Assembly (NCBI RefSeq): GCF_018449775.1
Contig: NZ_JAAVVB010000007.1
Span: forward strand, 186,001 to 250,000
DNA length: 64,000 nt
From: Mucilaginibacter sp. dw_454
GTDB taxonomy: Bacteria; Bacteroidota; Bacteroidia; Sphingobacteriales; Sphingobacteriaceae
Direction: 5' to 3'
The position numbers and the translations under genes were made by a program. The notes under the pieces are model-generated. The model was not told the DNA's origin. It made no database searches and saw nothing but the letters and a program-made list of their open reading frames with translations. This document shows positions 49,915 to 58,867 of the stretch, one piece after another. Each line of letters begins with the position of its first letter. Position 1 is the stretch's first letter.

Positions 49915-51516
49915 CTATTTAGAACCAGCTCCTGATTGATCCACCACCGCATAACTCGCCAATAAATTCACATTCGGATCTACTTTAATAGCGGACAGCT
50001 TTTTGCCTGCCGCCAAATGTACAGTTGTGCTGCGTTCGGTAATGTTCATGGTTTGCAGTTGTCCATCAATTTCAACTTCAAGCGGGAAAGCATATAAGTC
50101 GTTTTGTTTTTGCTCGACGGTAATATCCACTATCTTGGTTTTGGGGTCGAATTTCCAGGTTACCGCCAGGTCCGGGTGACCGGAGGTGTTGAGCCATTGA
50201 TGAAAGAACGGCTTCAGGTTTTGTCCGCTGATGCCCTCCATCACTTCGCGGAAATCGGACGTATTAGCATTGGCGCCCTGGTATTTCAGATAGTAGGTGT
50301 TGATGCCTTTCCAGAAAGCACCGTCGCCCAGCTTGCGGCGCAGCATGTGCAAAAACCAACTGCCTTTTTCATAGCTGTTAGCATTGAGCAGCGGCATATA
50401 GTCGGTTTTAATCGTCGTGTCAACAACGGGTGTATAACGCTCTTTCTCAAAACGGATAACTTTTTTGCGCTGCGCGATCAAGCGCTTTTTCAAGGTATCG
50501 ACACCATATTTGCTTTCCAGGTAGTAATTGGTAAGGTAGGTGGCAAAACCTTCGCTCAACCAAAGGTGGCGGAAATCTTTCTCGCTTACGGCATCGCCAA
50601 ACCATTGGTGGGCAATTTCATGTGCCATCAGCTCCTCGATATCTTTGGTAGACGGCGACTCCTCAAAATAGAAGATACAACTGGCATTCTCCATACCGCC
50701 AAATATGGTTTTAGACTGTACGTTGGCCAGCTTTTTATAAGCGTACGGGCCGATTTTGCTGATATAAAAAGGCAGGATGTCGCTGGCTACGGCATAGCTT
50801 TTAAAACCCTGTTGGGCATTTTCCGGGAAAACGTAAGTATAAACCGGGATGCCGTTTACATCCTTGGGGTGGTCAATGGCAAAGTCGGCTACGCCGATCA
50901 CCATGACCTTGGTTGGCAACGGTGCTGTTTCTGCCCAATGCGTTTTTTTTAGGTGACCGGGCAACACGCTTTCGCCAATCTTTAATCCATTGGCGATAAC
51001 GGTGTAATGGTCGGGCGCGGTAACCATAAAATCAAGCGAGGCTTTGTCGGCAGGTTCATCCACGCAGGGTATCCAGTTGTGGGCACGATTTGGCCAGTTA
51101 TCGCCAAAAAAAGTGCGCTTACCAAATTTATTGGTGGATATGATCAGGCCATCGGCAGGTATGCCTTCGTAATAAATGGTGTAGGTTTTCTGAGTATTTT
51201 CTCTGGCTTTGGTGCTGATGTTGATCGCATCGCTATCCTGCTGAAAATGTACCGCATTGCCGTTTTCCAAAACACGGTTCACCGTCATGCCTTTGCCGTC
51301 GACTTTCTTTTTGACCAGGTCTATCTGGAAGATCCCGGGAGTTTTCAAAAACTTAACCAGGATCTCGGCTTTGCCTTTAATATTGTTATCGGCATCGTTG
51401 AGCCGGATGCTAAATCCATAGTGTAATACATCAATCAGAGCATCGGGCGATTGCGCCTTCGCAGACAGCGTAAATAGCGCATATCCCGCAAAAAAGTATA
51501 ACCTCAGTTTGTTCAT
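49915..51516 (-). CDS. M1-family metallopeptidase
   Basis: A 533-residue exported zinc peptidase. Signal peptide MNKLRLYFFAGYALFTLSAKAQS; exopeptidase motif is the family GGMENAS (about residue 270); zinc ligands HEIAHQWFGDAV...SEGFA (HExxH plus downstream Glu) with Tyr at the usual place. The C-terminal third is helical and followed by a beta domain (HPDLAVTWKFDPKTKIVDITVEQ). Probably a periplasmic or surface aminopeptidase. Monocistronic on the minus strand. Confidence 0.93.
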   Translation of the reverse strand: MNKLRLYFFAGYALFTLSAKAQSPDALIDVLHYGFSIRLNDADNNIKGKAEILVKFLKTPGIFQIDLVKKKVDGKGMTVNRVLENGNAVHFQQDSDAINISTKARENTQKTYTIYYEGIPADGLIISTNKFGKRTFFGDNWPNRAHNWIPCVDEPADKASLDFMVTAPDHYTVIANGLKIGESVLPGHLKKTHWAETAPLPTKVMVIGVADFAIDHPKDVNGIPVYTYVFPENAQQGFKSYAVASDILPFYISKIGPYAYKKLANVQSKTIFGGMENASCIFYFEESPSTKDIEELMAHEIAHQWFGDAVSEKDFRHLWLSEGFATYLTNYYLESKYGVDTLKKRLIAQRKKVIRFEKERYTPVVDTTIKTDYMPLLNANSYEKGSWFLHMLRRKLGDGAFWKGINTYYLKYQGANANTSDFREVMEGISGQNLKPFFHQWLNTSGHPDLAVTWKFDPKTKIVDITVEQKQNDLYAFPLEVEIDGQLQTMNITERSTTVHLAAGKKLSAIKVDPNVNLLASYAVVDQSGAGSK

Positions 51517-51613
51517 AGCATTACTATCTTACATGTAATAATAAGCTAAATTGTTCGATTTAAGAAGAAATTATATCACATGTTTGCGTTTTAATAAGAC
51601 AAAGATTTTTTGT

Positions 51614-51621
51614 TATATTTG
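51614..51621 (+). promoter_or_regulatory. -7 element just before vapB-type gene
   Basis: TATATTTG is an exact TAnnTTTG only three bases before ATG 51625; the likely -33 TTTG is at 51583-51586 (27-bp spacing, long). The transcript would be leaderless. Confidence 0.5.
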
Positions 51622-51624
51622 ATT

Positions 51625-51792
51625 ATGACCATCGAGATAAAAAAACCGGTTACCAAAGAAAAAGTACAACAGGCTATGGACGAGCTTGCTAAAACATCCG
51701 GTAAAAAAGGGTTACGCAACCATTTTGGAAAACTAAAACGTGGTATTGACGGACTTGAATATCAAAAGCAAGTGAGGAATGACTGGGTTTGA
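51625..51792 (+). CDS. VapB-type antitoxin (small)
   Basis: A 55-residue protein (MTIEIKKPVTKEKVQQAMDELAKTSGKKGLRNHFGKLKRGIDGLEYQKQVRNDWV) that overlaps the PIN toxin start by 14 bp. Basic and helical, with the C-terminal part the likely toxin-binding segment (LKRGIDGLEYQKQVRNDW) as in small Bacteroidota antitoxins of PIN toxins. It should neutralise the toxin and repress the operon. I prefer ATG 51625 over an upstream TTG at 51610 because of the -7 element. Confidence 0.78.
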   Translation: MTIEIKKPVTKEKVQQAMDELAKTSGKKGLRNHFGKLKRGIDGLEYQKQVRNDWV

Positions 51793-52141
51793 TTTTGTTG
51801 ATGATACTAACTTTTTAATTGATGTTCACGAAGGCAGGGAAAAAGTAGAGCCATTTCTGGATTCTTCTGTTATTGTGTCGGTAATTACCGAAATAGAATT
51901 GCTTGGCAGGCATAAGATAACCCAAGAAGAACAACAAAAACTTCGTGCTATTTTGGATGATTGTATTGTTTTCGAGCTTACCGCTGAAATTAGGAGGCTG
52001 GCTATTGAGCTACGACAAAAAACCAAGATAAAAACGCCAGATGCGATAATAGCAGCCACTTCAAAATATCTTCAAATACCGTTGGTGTCATCTGACAAAG
52101 GGTTTAAAAATATAGAAGGCATAGAGCTTATATTAATTTAA
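51779..52141 (+). CDS. PIN-domain VapC-type toxin
   Basis: A 120-residue PIN ribonuclease. The active-site acidic residues fall in FVDDTNFLIDV (N-terminal Asp), VITEIELLG (Glu), TPDAIIAATSKYLQIPLVSSDKGF (two Asp). The overlap with the upstream 55-residue gene is the typical antitoxin-toxin arrangement. PIN toxins cleave tRNA or rRNA when free. This sits in host chromosome, not in the comM element. Confidence 0.9.
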   Translation: MTGFDFVDDTNFLIDVHEGREKVEPFLDSSVIVSVITEIELLGRHKITQEEQQKLRAILDDCIVFELTAEIRRLAIELRQKTKIKTPDAIIAATSKYLQIPLVSSDKGFKNIEGIELILI

Positions 52142-52162
52142 GCCGACAGAAAATCGCCCGTT

Positions 52163-52204
52163 CAAAAACATAAAAAGCGACCTAAGTCGCTTTCTGTGTT
52201 TTTG
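52163..52204. terminator. Bidirectional terminator between vapC and ffh
   Basis: AAAGCGAC/GTCGCTTT around CTAA, extended by CAAAAACA/TGTTTTTG; A and T runs on both sides suit the convergent genes. Confidence 0.88.
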
Positions 52205-52207
52205 AGG

Positions 52208-53533
52208 TTATCTCGGCATTCGTTTCATCATGGCGGCCATGGCTGCCGGATTACTCATTTGCTTCATTACCTTCCGCATATCTTCAAACTGTTTGATCAG
52301 GCGATTAACCTCGGTAAGGTCCTTACCCGAGCCCTTGGCTATACGGTTACGGCGACTTTGGTTAATCAAATCGGGGTTTTCTTTTTCGGCCGGAGTCATG
52401 GATTGGATGATGGCCTCAATGCTTTTAAAGGCATCATCTGGTACATCAACATCCTTCATCATTTTACCCACGCCCGGTATCATGCCCATCAGATCTTTCA
52501 TGTTACCCATTTTCTTGATCTGCTGGATCTGGCTGTAAAAGTCGTTAAAGTCGAATTTATTTTTGCGGATCTTCTTTTGTAGTTCGGCAGCTTCTTTTTC
52601 GTCAAACTGCATTTGCGCGCGTTCAACCAAAGAAACCACGTCGCCCATGCCCAATATCCGCGACGCCATACGATCTGGGTGGAAAACATCAATAGCTTCC
52701 ATCTTTTCGCCGGTACCGATGAATTTGATAGGCTTGTTAACAACAGATTTGATAGATAGCGCGGCACCGCCACGGGTATCGCCATCCAGCTTGGTTAGTA
52801 CTACACCGGTAAAGTCAAGTCGGTCATTGAATACTTTAGCGGTATTCACCGCATCCTGGCCGGTCATGGAATCTACCACAAACAAAATCTCGTGCGGGTT
52901 GATAGCTGCTTTAACCTGCTCGATCTCCACCATCATAGCCTCATCGATAGCCAAACGGCCTGCGGTGTCAATGATGACGATGTTGTTGCCGTTTTGTTTT
53001 GCTTGCGCGATACCTTCGCGGGCAATAGCTATCGGGTCCTTCGACTCGCGGTTGGTATAAACCGGAACGCCAATCTGTTCACCCAGCACCATCAATTGGT
53101 CGATAGCTGCAGGGCGGTAAATATCGTCGGCAACTAATAGAGGCTTTTTATTTTTCTGTGTTTTAAGATAGTTGGCCAGCTTGCCGGTGAACGTGGTTTT
53201 ACCAGCACCATTAAGGCCTGCGATTAATATAATGGTTGGCGATGCAGATACGTTAAGCTCTGCAGTAGTGCCACCCATCAAAGCAGCCAGCTCATCGTTC
53301 ATGAGCTTGGTGAGCAACTGACCCGGCGAAACAGACGTTAGTACGTTAGCCCCCAGTGCTTTTTGCCTTACATCATCAGTAAATGCTTTGGCGGTTTTAT
53401 AGTTTACGTCGGCGTCTAAAAGAGCTTTTCTGATCTCTTTCATAGTTTCGGCCACGTTTATTTCTGTAATAGTTCCCTGGCCCTTCAGGACCTTGAACGC
53501 CCTGTCGAGTTTATCCGAAAGATTTTCAAACAT
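52208..53533 (-). CDS. ffh: Signal recognition particle GTPase Ffh
   Basis: A 441-residue Ffh. NG domain with G1 GLNGAGKTTFTGKLA, VADDIYRPAA, VIIDTAGRLAID, TKLDGDTRGGAALS and GTGEKM; Met-rich M domain (IPGVGKMMKDVDVP ... SRRNRIAKGSGK ... MKQMSNPAAMAAMMKRMPR) for signal peptide and 4.5S RNA binding. It targets membrane proteins with FtsY. Full length for Bacteroidota. Housekeeping gene in the host flank. Confidence 0.97.
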   Translation of the reverse strand: MFENLSDKLDRAFKVLKGQGTITEINVAETMKEIRKALLDADVNYKTAKAFTDDVRQKALGANVLTSVSPGQLLTKLMNDELAALMGGTTAELNVSASPTIILIAGLNGAGKTTFTGKLANYLKTQKNKKPLLVADDIYRPAAIDQLMVLGEQIGVPVYTNRESKDPIAIAREGIAQAKQNGNNIVIIDTAGRLAIDEAMMVEIEQVKAAINPHEILFVVDSMTGQDAVNTAKVFNDRLDFTGVVLTKLDGDTRGGAALSIKSVVNKPIKFIGTGEKMEAIDVFHPDRMASRILGMGDVVSLVERAQMQFDEKEAAELQKKIRKNKFDFNDFYSQIQQIKKMGNMKDLMGMIPGVGKMMKDVDVPDDAFKSIEAIIQSMTPAEKENPDLINQSRRNRIAKGSGKDLTEVNRLIKQFEDMRKVMKQMSNPAAMAAMMKRMPR

Positions 53534-53648
53534 ATTTACTTGGTACTTTAATTAAGCTTTTTGAGGTTACAAAGGTATGATTTTGTATCAATTATGCCTT
53601 AACGCCCGCCAACAGATCGCCAGAATAAAGAAAGAAATTAAACTGGCC

Positions 53649-54689
53649 CTAATAAGGGAAGTGATAAGAAAGCCCCATATACAACCCTTCCGTGGCCTGC
53701 GGGTCTGCTTTTTGGCTTCTGTCGTATATAAATGTACTATTCATAGAAACACTGAACAGGCGGGTTACCTGCGCACTTAAGCCGGCATCTATACGATGAC
53801 TAATGAATTTAACATTCTCCTGGTAAGGTATAAATAGTTGATAACGGGTAGTAAGGTGCAGCGTATTTCTTTTGTCAAGCATTTTATCTACAGCTGCAAC
53901 CAACTGAAATGCCAGATCATTATGGAAGGTTTTTCCGATAGGCACATTGTTATTATTACCTCCATTGTTGTGATATACCGTCGTGTCTATCATAAAGGTT
54001 TGGCGGGCAGTACCGGTACCTATACGTAAATCAAACCAGGGTTTAGGTTTATATTCAAAACCAATAGATTCGGTCAGATAACCCGGCGCCATAAATCGGG
54101 ATATTAAAGATGGCGGCAATTGAGTATGATAATCGGGCTGATCATAGTTATAACCTTTGTCAAACTGCGACTGGAAGTTTAATGAGCCAAAGAAAAACCA
54201 GCTTTTCGACATTTGGCTGGCTACCTTATTATCAAACCATAACCAGTCGTCTGATTTTCTGGAACCCTGGCCTTTATTCTTCGATTTTGCATAACGCATT
54301 TGCAGATCCGGCACGTAATCAAATGTTCCTTTATGATATTCGGCCTTATATTCAAAATTAGCGCCTATAGCCATAGCGTTTGTACCACCCGCCGCATAGT
54401 TATTACTAAAGGATGATTGGTTGAAATTGATACCAAGCGTAATCCATTTATGCCAGTAACTAACGTGGTAATCCAGCATAGTAACGGGTATTAACTCTTG
54501 CTTGAGTTGGATGGTGCGGCTGCGCACCGGTAAAGAGTTTTTGGGCGCATCAATACGATACCTGTTTAAAATAGCAGTATCTATTTTTACACTGTCTTTT
54601 CTTGTTGTGTCTGTGTTTTGCGCTGATGCGGAAAACGTTGCACACGTTAAGAGTATTAAAAAAAGATATCCAGGTATGTTTTTATGCAT
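53649..54689 (-). CDS. DUF3078-family outer-membrane protein
   Basis: A 346-residue exported protein with signal MHKNIPGYLFLILLTCATFSASAQ. The mature part has WHKWITLGINFNQSSFSNNYAAGGTNAMAIGANFEYKAEY and alternating beta strands with aromatic girdles (GFEYKPKPWFDLRIGTGTARQTF, LHLTTRYQLFIPYQENVKFIS), the DUF3078 family of predicted beta barrels in Bacteroidota. Function unknown. Monocistronic. Confidence 0.85.
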   Translation of the reverse strand: MHKNIPGYLFLILLTCATFSASAQNTDTTRKDSVKIDTAILNRYRIDAPKNSLPVRSRTIQLKQELIPVTMLDYHVSYWHKWITLGINFNQSSFSNNYAAGGTNAMAIGANFEYKAEYHKGTFDYVPDLQMRYAKSKNKGQGSRKSDDWLWFDNKVASQMSKSWFFFGSLNFQSQFDKGYNYDQPDYHTQLPPSLISRFMAPGYLTESIGFEYKPKPWFDLRIGTGTARQTFMIDTTVYHNNGGNNNNVPIGKTFHNDLAFQLVAAVDKMLDKRNTLHLTTRYQLFIPYQENVKFISHRIDAGLSAQVTRLFSVSMNSTFIYDRSQKADPQATEGLYMGLSYHFPY

Positions 54690-54764
54690 AGATAGACAAA
54701 GAAACGCATTTTCCTTTTAAATCAGATAGCCTAAACGCTATAAGGTTTAACCGGGATGAAAAAT

Positions 54765-55523
54765 TTATTTTTTTAATGTGTCCAGCCGCGATAGCGGAAT
54801 TAAAGCATGCGCGGCCGGATTACGTAAATAACGCCTTAAATTGGTATGTATGGAAGTTATAAACTCGTACTCGCTGGCGGTTGCTAAAAAGTAATACCCC
54901 GGGCGATATTTATTCATAAAATCCGTTAGCTTGTCGCCGGACAAGCCGGTTATACGTGCAACAAACGCCCTGTTAAAACGCGAATCTACCACATCTTGTT
55001 TGTAATCATTTGCAATTGTTTGGCGCAGATGTGCTGCATTGCGCCCTTCGCGGCTCAGGGCATTCCATATGGCATCAATGCCTAAGCCAACGCCCAGGCC
55101 GGGGGTAAGCGTCAGAAAATCATCGTCAGCTAATGAGCCATAAGCCTTGCCATAATCTTTTTTCTTGGCGGCCAAACGTGCATCAGGATCCAATTTTAAA
55201 TCATGAATGTTTACCGGCTTTAATTGTATAGACGTTGGTTTAAGGTAAACAGCAATAGGCGTAAAATCTTTAACTACGATGGTATCCGGGTGATGCTGCG
55301 CTTGCGAGAAAACCAGCTTGTCGCCAGGTTTGGCGCCAACCTCGAAGGTGCCATTTATATTATCGTACGAATAATAGCCGGTGGTTAAATTAGAAATATT
55401 AACCCGCGACAACCGGTCCTTGCTATCGGTATCAAATATAATTCCTGAAAGGGTGGTGGTTTCCTGGGCCAGTGCCCGCGCACCTATTAAAATGCAGATA
55501 AAAAAGATTAGCGCGGGTTTCAT
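54765..55523 (-). CDS. Carboxypeptidase-regulatory-like domain protein
   Basis: A 252-residue exported protein (signal MKPALIFFICILIGARALAQE). Residues 20-100 are a CarboxypepD_reg-like beta sandwich (TTLSGIIFDTDSKDRLSRVNISNLTTGYYSYDNINGTFEVGAKPGDKLVFSQAQHHPDTIVV), a domain also found at the N-terminus of TonB-dependent receptors. The C-terminal 150 residues are helical with no known domain. Possibly an accessory surface protein. The next gene upstream, 65 bp away on the same strand, is a glucosaminidase. Confidence 0.75.
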   Translation of the reverse strand: MKPALIFFICILIGARALAQETTTLSGIIFDTDSKDRLSRVNISNLTTGYYSYDNINGTFEVGAKPGDKLVFSQAQHHPDTIVVKDFTPIAVYLKPTSIQLKPVNIHDLKLDPDARLAAKKKDYGKAYGSLADDDFLTLTPGLGVGLGIDAIWNALSREGRNAAHLRQTIANDYKQDVVDSRFNRAFVARITGLSGDKLTDFMNKYRPGYYFLATASEYEFITSIHTNLRRYLRNPAAHALIPLSRLDTLKK

Positions 55524-55587
55524 TAACAGACAAAACTAATTTAATGGTTGGGTTGCGGCGAAATATTTAACAATAATTAACGGGATC

Positions 55588-56478
55588 TCACTTTGCAATC
55601 ACCAACGTTTGGCCAATTTTAATTGTGTTATCAGCCATATTATTTAAAGCCTTAAGCTCGTCAACAGTTAAACCAAAACGCTTGGAAATGTTGTATAGTG
55701 TGTCGCCTGTTTTTATAGTATACAATTTGGCGGTTGGGGTGTTTTGTACCAACGAGTCTTTTACGGCCCTACCTATATTTTGGTTGATTTGCGATAACAC
55801 GCGATCTTCTCGTTTAATTTTTTGGACCTCTCCTTCAGGGCGGTCATATTGGTCAAGGTGATATTTTTCTATTATGCCAATCACCAGCTCCGGGTATTTG
55901 GGGTTGGTAGCATAGCCCGCCTGCTTTAAGCCATAGGCCCAACCTTTGTAATCATTTTTATCCAGCTCGAACAATGATGCGTAACGTTTTCTTTTTAAAA
56001 ACTCAGAATGATCTCGGTATGAATCTTCTGGATGATCATAAACGCGGAAGCAATCATTTACCAGGTCGTCGTCTTTATAATAGCTGCGGCCCTTCCAGTC
56101 GCTGGTGCATTTAATGCCGAAATGATTGTTTGCAATCTTGGCCAGATCGCCATTGCCATTACCCGACTCAAACAAACCCTGCGCTAATGTGATACTGGCC
56201 GGGATGCCATAGAGGTTCATTTCTTGTATGGCGATGGTTTTGAAACGGTCGATATAAGAAAGGGCGGTAAAAGGTACGTAAGCTGCTATAGCGTCCTTGC
56301 GCTCGCGCTTAATAACGTCGTTATTGTGATTAGCCTCGGTGTTTGAAATGAGATTAATGCCCGGGGAATTGCTGATGGCCCGTCGATGCGCCGAGCAAGA
56401 TGATAAAAGCGCCGTAACGGCAAACAAATAGTTTATAATTTGCCCATGGGCAATAGCTCGGGGCCTTGCATTAGTCAT
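55588..56478 (-). CDS. Glucosaminidase-domain protein with LysM
   Basis: A 296-residue exported murein hydrolase. After an N-terminal segment with a lipobox-like LLSSCSAH comes a mannosyl-glycoprotein endo-beta-N-acetylglucosaminidase domain (about 80-215): GIPASITLAQGLFESGNGNGDLAKIANNHFGIKC...YYKDDDLVNDCFRVYDHPEDSYRDHSEFL and KQAGYATNPKYPELVIGIIEKYHL; the catalytic Glu is in LFESG. A C-terminal LysM (YTIKTGDTLYNISKRFGLTVDELKALNNMADNTIKIGQTLVI) binds peptidoglycan. Next to a shorter paralogue; both probably remodel the wall. Confidence 0.92.
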   Translation of the reverse strand: MTNARPRAIAHGQIINYLFAVTALLSSCSAHRRAISNSPGINLISNTEANHNNDVIKRERKDAIAAYVPFTALSYIDRFKTIAIQEMNLYGIPASITLAQGLFESGNGNGDLAKIANNHFGIKCTSDWKGRSYYKDDDLVNDCFRVYDHPEDSYRDHSEFLKRKRYASLFELDKNDYKGWAYGLKQAGYATNPKYPELVIGIIEKYHLDQYDRPEGEVQKIKREDRVLSQINQNIGRAVKDSLVQNTPTAKLYTIKTGDTLYNISKRFGLTVDELKALNNMADNTIKIGQTLVIAK

Positions 56479-56494
56479 GCTGCCAAAATAGGAT

Positions 56495-57058
56495 TTATTT
56501 TTTTAAGTCGGGAGCGTCTGCAGGCGTTGTAGTAACCTGGGCGGTTTGAGCTTGCTCTGCCGGGGTTTGATCCAGATCATTTAGCTGATACTTGCGAATG
56601 ATGCCCAATACCTGAGCTCCCCATTTGCGGCTGCTGGCATATCCGCTTTTTTGTATGCCTTTAACCCATTTTACATAATCATACTGGGTAAGCTGGTCAG
56701 AGATGCGGCCCAGTTGCTGACGCTGGGTGATGATACGTGCAAAATCGTCGAACGATTCTAAAATAGAATCATACTTTTTGTAAGCCGATCTTACTTTCTT
56801 TTGATGTTTGTAGAACACGGCACCGCCGCCGCCCTTAACACCAAATTGGTTATTTAAATTTTGAGCGATAGTGCTGTTGCCGCAGCCCGACTCATGCATG
56901 GCGATGCCTAAAATAATGCTGGCGGGGATACCCGTTTCATGCATAATTTGTATGGCATTGTCTTTAAATTGTTCGATGTAAGCTAACGACGTGTTTTTTT
57001 GCGAAAATGCGCCGAATGACGCGGTAAGTAACGCTAAAATCAGTAAGGTTTTCTTCAT
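56495..57058 (-). CDS. Glucosaminidase-domain protein (short paralogue)
   Basis: A 187-residue exported protein with signal MKKTLLILALLTASFGAFSQ and a single glucosaminidase domain (ETGIPASIILGIAMHESGCGNSTIAQNLNNQFGVKGG, Glu in HESG; KGIQKSGYASSRKWGAQVLGIIRKYQL). No LysM. It is 17 bp upstream of the LysM-bearing paralogue and 2 bp downstream of the O-methyltransferase, so likely one transcript. Confidence 0.9.
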   Translation of the reverse strand: MKKTLLILALLTASFGAFSQKNTSLAYIEQFKDNAIQIMHETGIPASIILGIAMHESGCGNSTIAQNLNNQFGVKGGGGAVFYKHQKKVRSAYKKYDSILESFDDFARIITQRQQLGRISDQLTQYDYVKWVKGIQKSGYASSRKWGAQVLGIIRKYQLNDLDQTPAEQAQTAQVTTTPADAPDLKK

Positions 57059-57060
57059 AA

Positions 57061-57699
57061 TTATTTTTTTCTGATGAGCAGAATGCCATCGCGCACCGGT
57101 AGTATGAGTTTTTCAACCCGGGTGTCGGCAGCTATGCTGTCATTTAGTTTACGGAAGCTCTCGGTATCGGCGTCTTTTTCGGGGCCGTAAACCTTTCCTT
57201 TCCACAAAACATTATCAATTATTATGATCCCTCCGGATCTGACTTGATTTAAAATCAAGTCAAAGTAAAGTAAATTATTCTTTTTATCCGCATCAATGAA
57301 CACCATATCAAACACTTCTGAGTTTAAAGTGGCCAATACTTGCTCTGCGGGGCCAAAATGCTGCTGGATTTTTTTTTCAACATCTGTTAGCGAAAAATGT
57401 TTTTTCAGCATTTCTTCCATTTCGGTATTCACCTCAATGGTATGTATAATGCCATCCTCTGTCAGCCCTTCGGCCAGGCAAATGGTGGCATAACCGGTAA
57501 AAGTGCCAATCTCCAGAATGCGCCGCGGCCCCGTCATTTTGCTCAGCATGCTCAGCAATCTACCCTGATAATGGCCCGAAAGCATGTTAGGCTTAAGTAC
57601 CTTTAAATAGGTCTCGCGGTTAATAAACTGCAGGGCCTCGGGTTCCGGTTCGCAATGGTTATTCAGGTACGTTTGTAAGTCGTCTGGCAAAATTTCCAT
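57061..57699 (-). CDS. O-methyltransferase (COMT/CCoAOMT-like)
   Basis: A 212-residue class I methyltransferase of the YrrM/caffeoyl-CoA O-methyltransferase family: RRILEIGTFTGYATICLAEGL (motif I), IHTIEVNTEMEEMLKKHF, EVFDMVFIDADKKNNLLYFDLILNQV with the metal-binding Asp, and GGIIIIDNVLWKGKVYG. It probably methylates catechol or similar small molecules, with a divalent cation. First gene of the run leading to the glucosaminidases; no functional link is evident. Confidence 0.92.
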   Translation of the reverse strand: MEILPDDLQTYLNNHCEPEPEALQFINRETYLKVLKPNMLSGHYQGRLLSMLSKMTGPRRILEIGTFTGYATICLAEGLTEDGIIHTIEVNTEMEEMLKKHFSLTDVEKKIQQHFGPAEQVLATLNSEVFDMVFIDADKKNNLLYFDLILNQVRSGGIIIIDNVLWKGKVYGPEKDADTESFRKLNDSIAADTRVEKLILPVRDGILLIRKK

Positions 57700-57795
57700 G
57701 GGGCAAAGGTAAGCATTTTGAAATAAATGGTTTTTTGAGACGGTATTTCGGCTATAGTTTACCTATTTTCGACACTATATCATCAATAAAACACA

Positions 57796-58284
57796 ATGAA
57801 AAACACTTTAATCAAAATAGTTTTTGCAGGCCTATTTATATTGCCTTTCGCATCGTTAGCACAAGGCGTAAAAATTACCGGTGAGGTGGCTACCCCATTG
57901 ACTATCGACGCCACCACCCTGCACCAGTTTAAACAAACTACCGTAACGCGTAAAGATAAAGATGGCAAAGTTGATCATACCTATACCGGCGTTACGCTGT
58001 CTGATATTTTAAAACAAGCCGGCGTCGCCATGGAAGATCAGCTGAAAGGAAAAAACCTAACCAAATGTGTGTTGGTGGATGCAGCTGATAACTACGAAGT
58101 AGCCTTTGCGCTGGCGGAGTTGGATAAAAACTACACCGACCGTTTGATTATCCTGGCTGATACCGTTGACGGCAAACCGCTACCTACTGGCGAGGGTCCG
58201 TTCAGAATAATTGTACAGGACGAAAAAAAACCGGCTCGCTGCGTTAGGCAGGTAACCGGTTTAAAAGTGGTTTTTTTGAAGTAG
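57796..58284 (+). CDS. Small molybdopterin-oxidoreductase-like domain protein
   Basis: A 162-residue exported protein (signal MKNTLIKIVFAGLFILPFASLAQ) consisting of the sulfite-oxidase-type molybdopterin-binding fold only (VKITGEVATPLTIDATTLHQFKQTTVTR...YTGVTLSDILKQAG...YEVAFALAELDKNY...GPFRIIVQDEKKPARCVRQVTGLKVV). The cofactor Cys of true sulfite oxidases is not obvious at the usual place, so it may bind nothing or another ligand. No partner genes nearby. Confidence 0.8.
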   Translation: MKNTLIKIVFAGLFILPFASLAQGVKITGEVATPLTIDATTLHQFKQTTVTRKDKDGKVDHTYTGVTLSDILKQAGVAMEDQLKGKNLTKCVLVDAADNYEVAFALAELDKNYTDRLIILADTVDGKPLPTGEGPFRIIVQDEKKPARCVRQVTGLKVVFLK

Positions 58285-58296
58285 TTGATTTTTGCA

Positions 58297-58725
58297 TTAA
58301 GACGCAGGTTCCAACTTTCTATAGGCCTCTGTAAACGCCGATCCATCCGGGTAAGAAAACCCAATGGTTAATATCTTTTTATCAGCGCTAAACTCGTAGC
58401 TAATTTTAAAGCCTTTGGGGGCAAGATCCTCTAATTTGTCGGCCTCTCTGCAAGTTTGGTCATCGTCAACGGCATAAAATCCGCGGCCCTTAATAATTGA
58501 CCCTGTGTTTTGTACCCTTATAATAGAAAAGCTGCCATCAGCGTAGTATATTTTGATGTAGCCCGGAGGGTAATTACCTAAAGGACTGCCATTAGCCGCC
58601 GATTTATACAGTTCCCAGATGCCAACGAATGGGGCGGTCTTAGCATCTGTTTTTTGTGCAAAAGCAGTAGTTGTGACAAAATAAAAGGATAACAATACGG
58701 CGATAAATTTTAGGTTGGTTTTCAT
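58297..58725 (-). CDS. Secreted lipocalin-like protein
   Basis: A 142-residue exported protein (signal MKTNLKFIAVLLSFYFVTTTAFAQ). The mature region FVGIWELYKSAANGSPLGNYPPGYIKIYYADGSFSIIRVQ...ISYEFSADKKILTIGFSYPDGSAFTEAYRKL looks like the small lipocalin-type domains common in Bacteroidota (DUF4488-like). Function unknown. Convergent with the previous gene. Confidence 0.7.
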   Translation of the reverse strand: MKTNLKFIAVLLSFYFVTTTAFAQKTDAKTAPFVGIWELYKSAANGSPLGNYPPGYIKIYYADGSFSIIRVQNTGSIIKGRGFYAVDDDQTCREADKLEDLAPKGFKISYEFSADKKILTIGFSYPDGSAFTEAYRKLEPAS

Positions 58726-58761
58726 AGGCGTTTAAGTTTTAGTGGTTAATTCAAATATATA

Positions 58762-58867
58762 CCTTGATTTTTAGGATTTAAGGATTTTCTTGATTTTTGA
58801 TTGCAAAATTTTGAGATACGATTATCGCGCTGCAATCAAGGTAATCCTTAAATCCTAAAAATCAAGG
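58762..58867. repeat. Long inverted repeat with 25-bp perfect arms
   Basis: The arm CCTTGATTTTTAGGATTTAA... (58762-58786) is repeated exactly in reverse complement at 58843-58867, with a 56-bp loop. The right arm overlaps the ruvX stop codon. It may be a tiny dispersed repeat (REP/MITE type) or a terminator. Confidence 0.75.
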
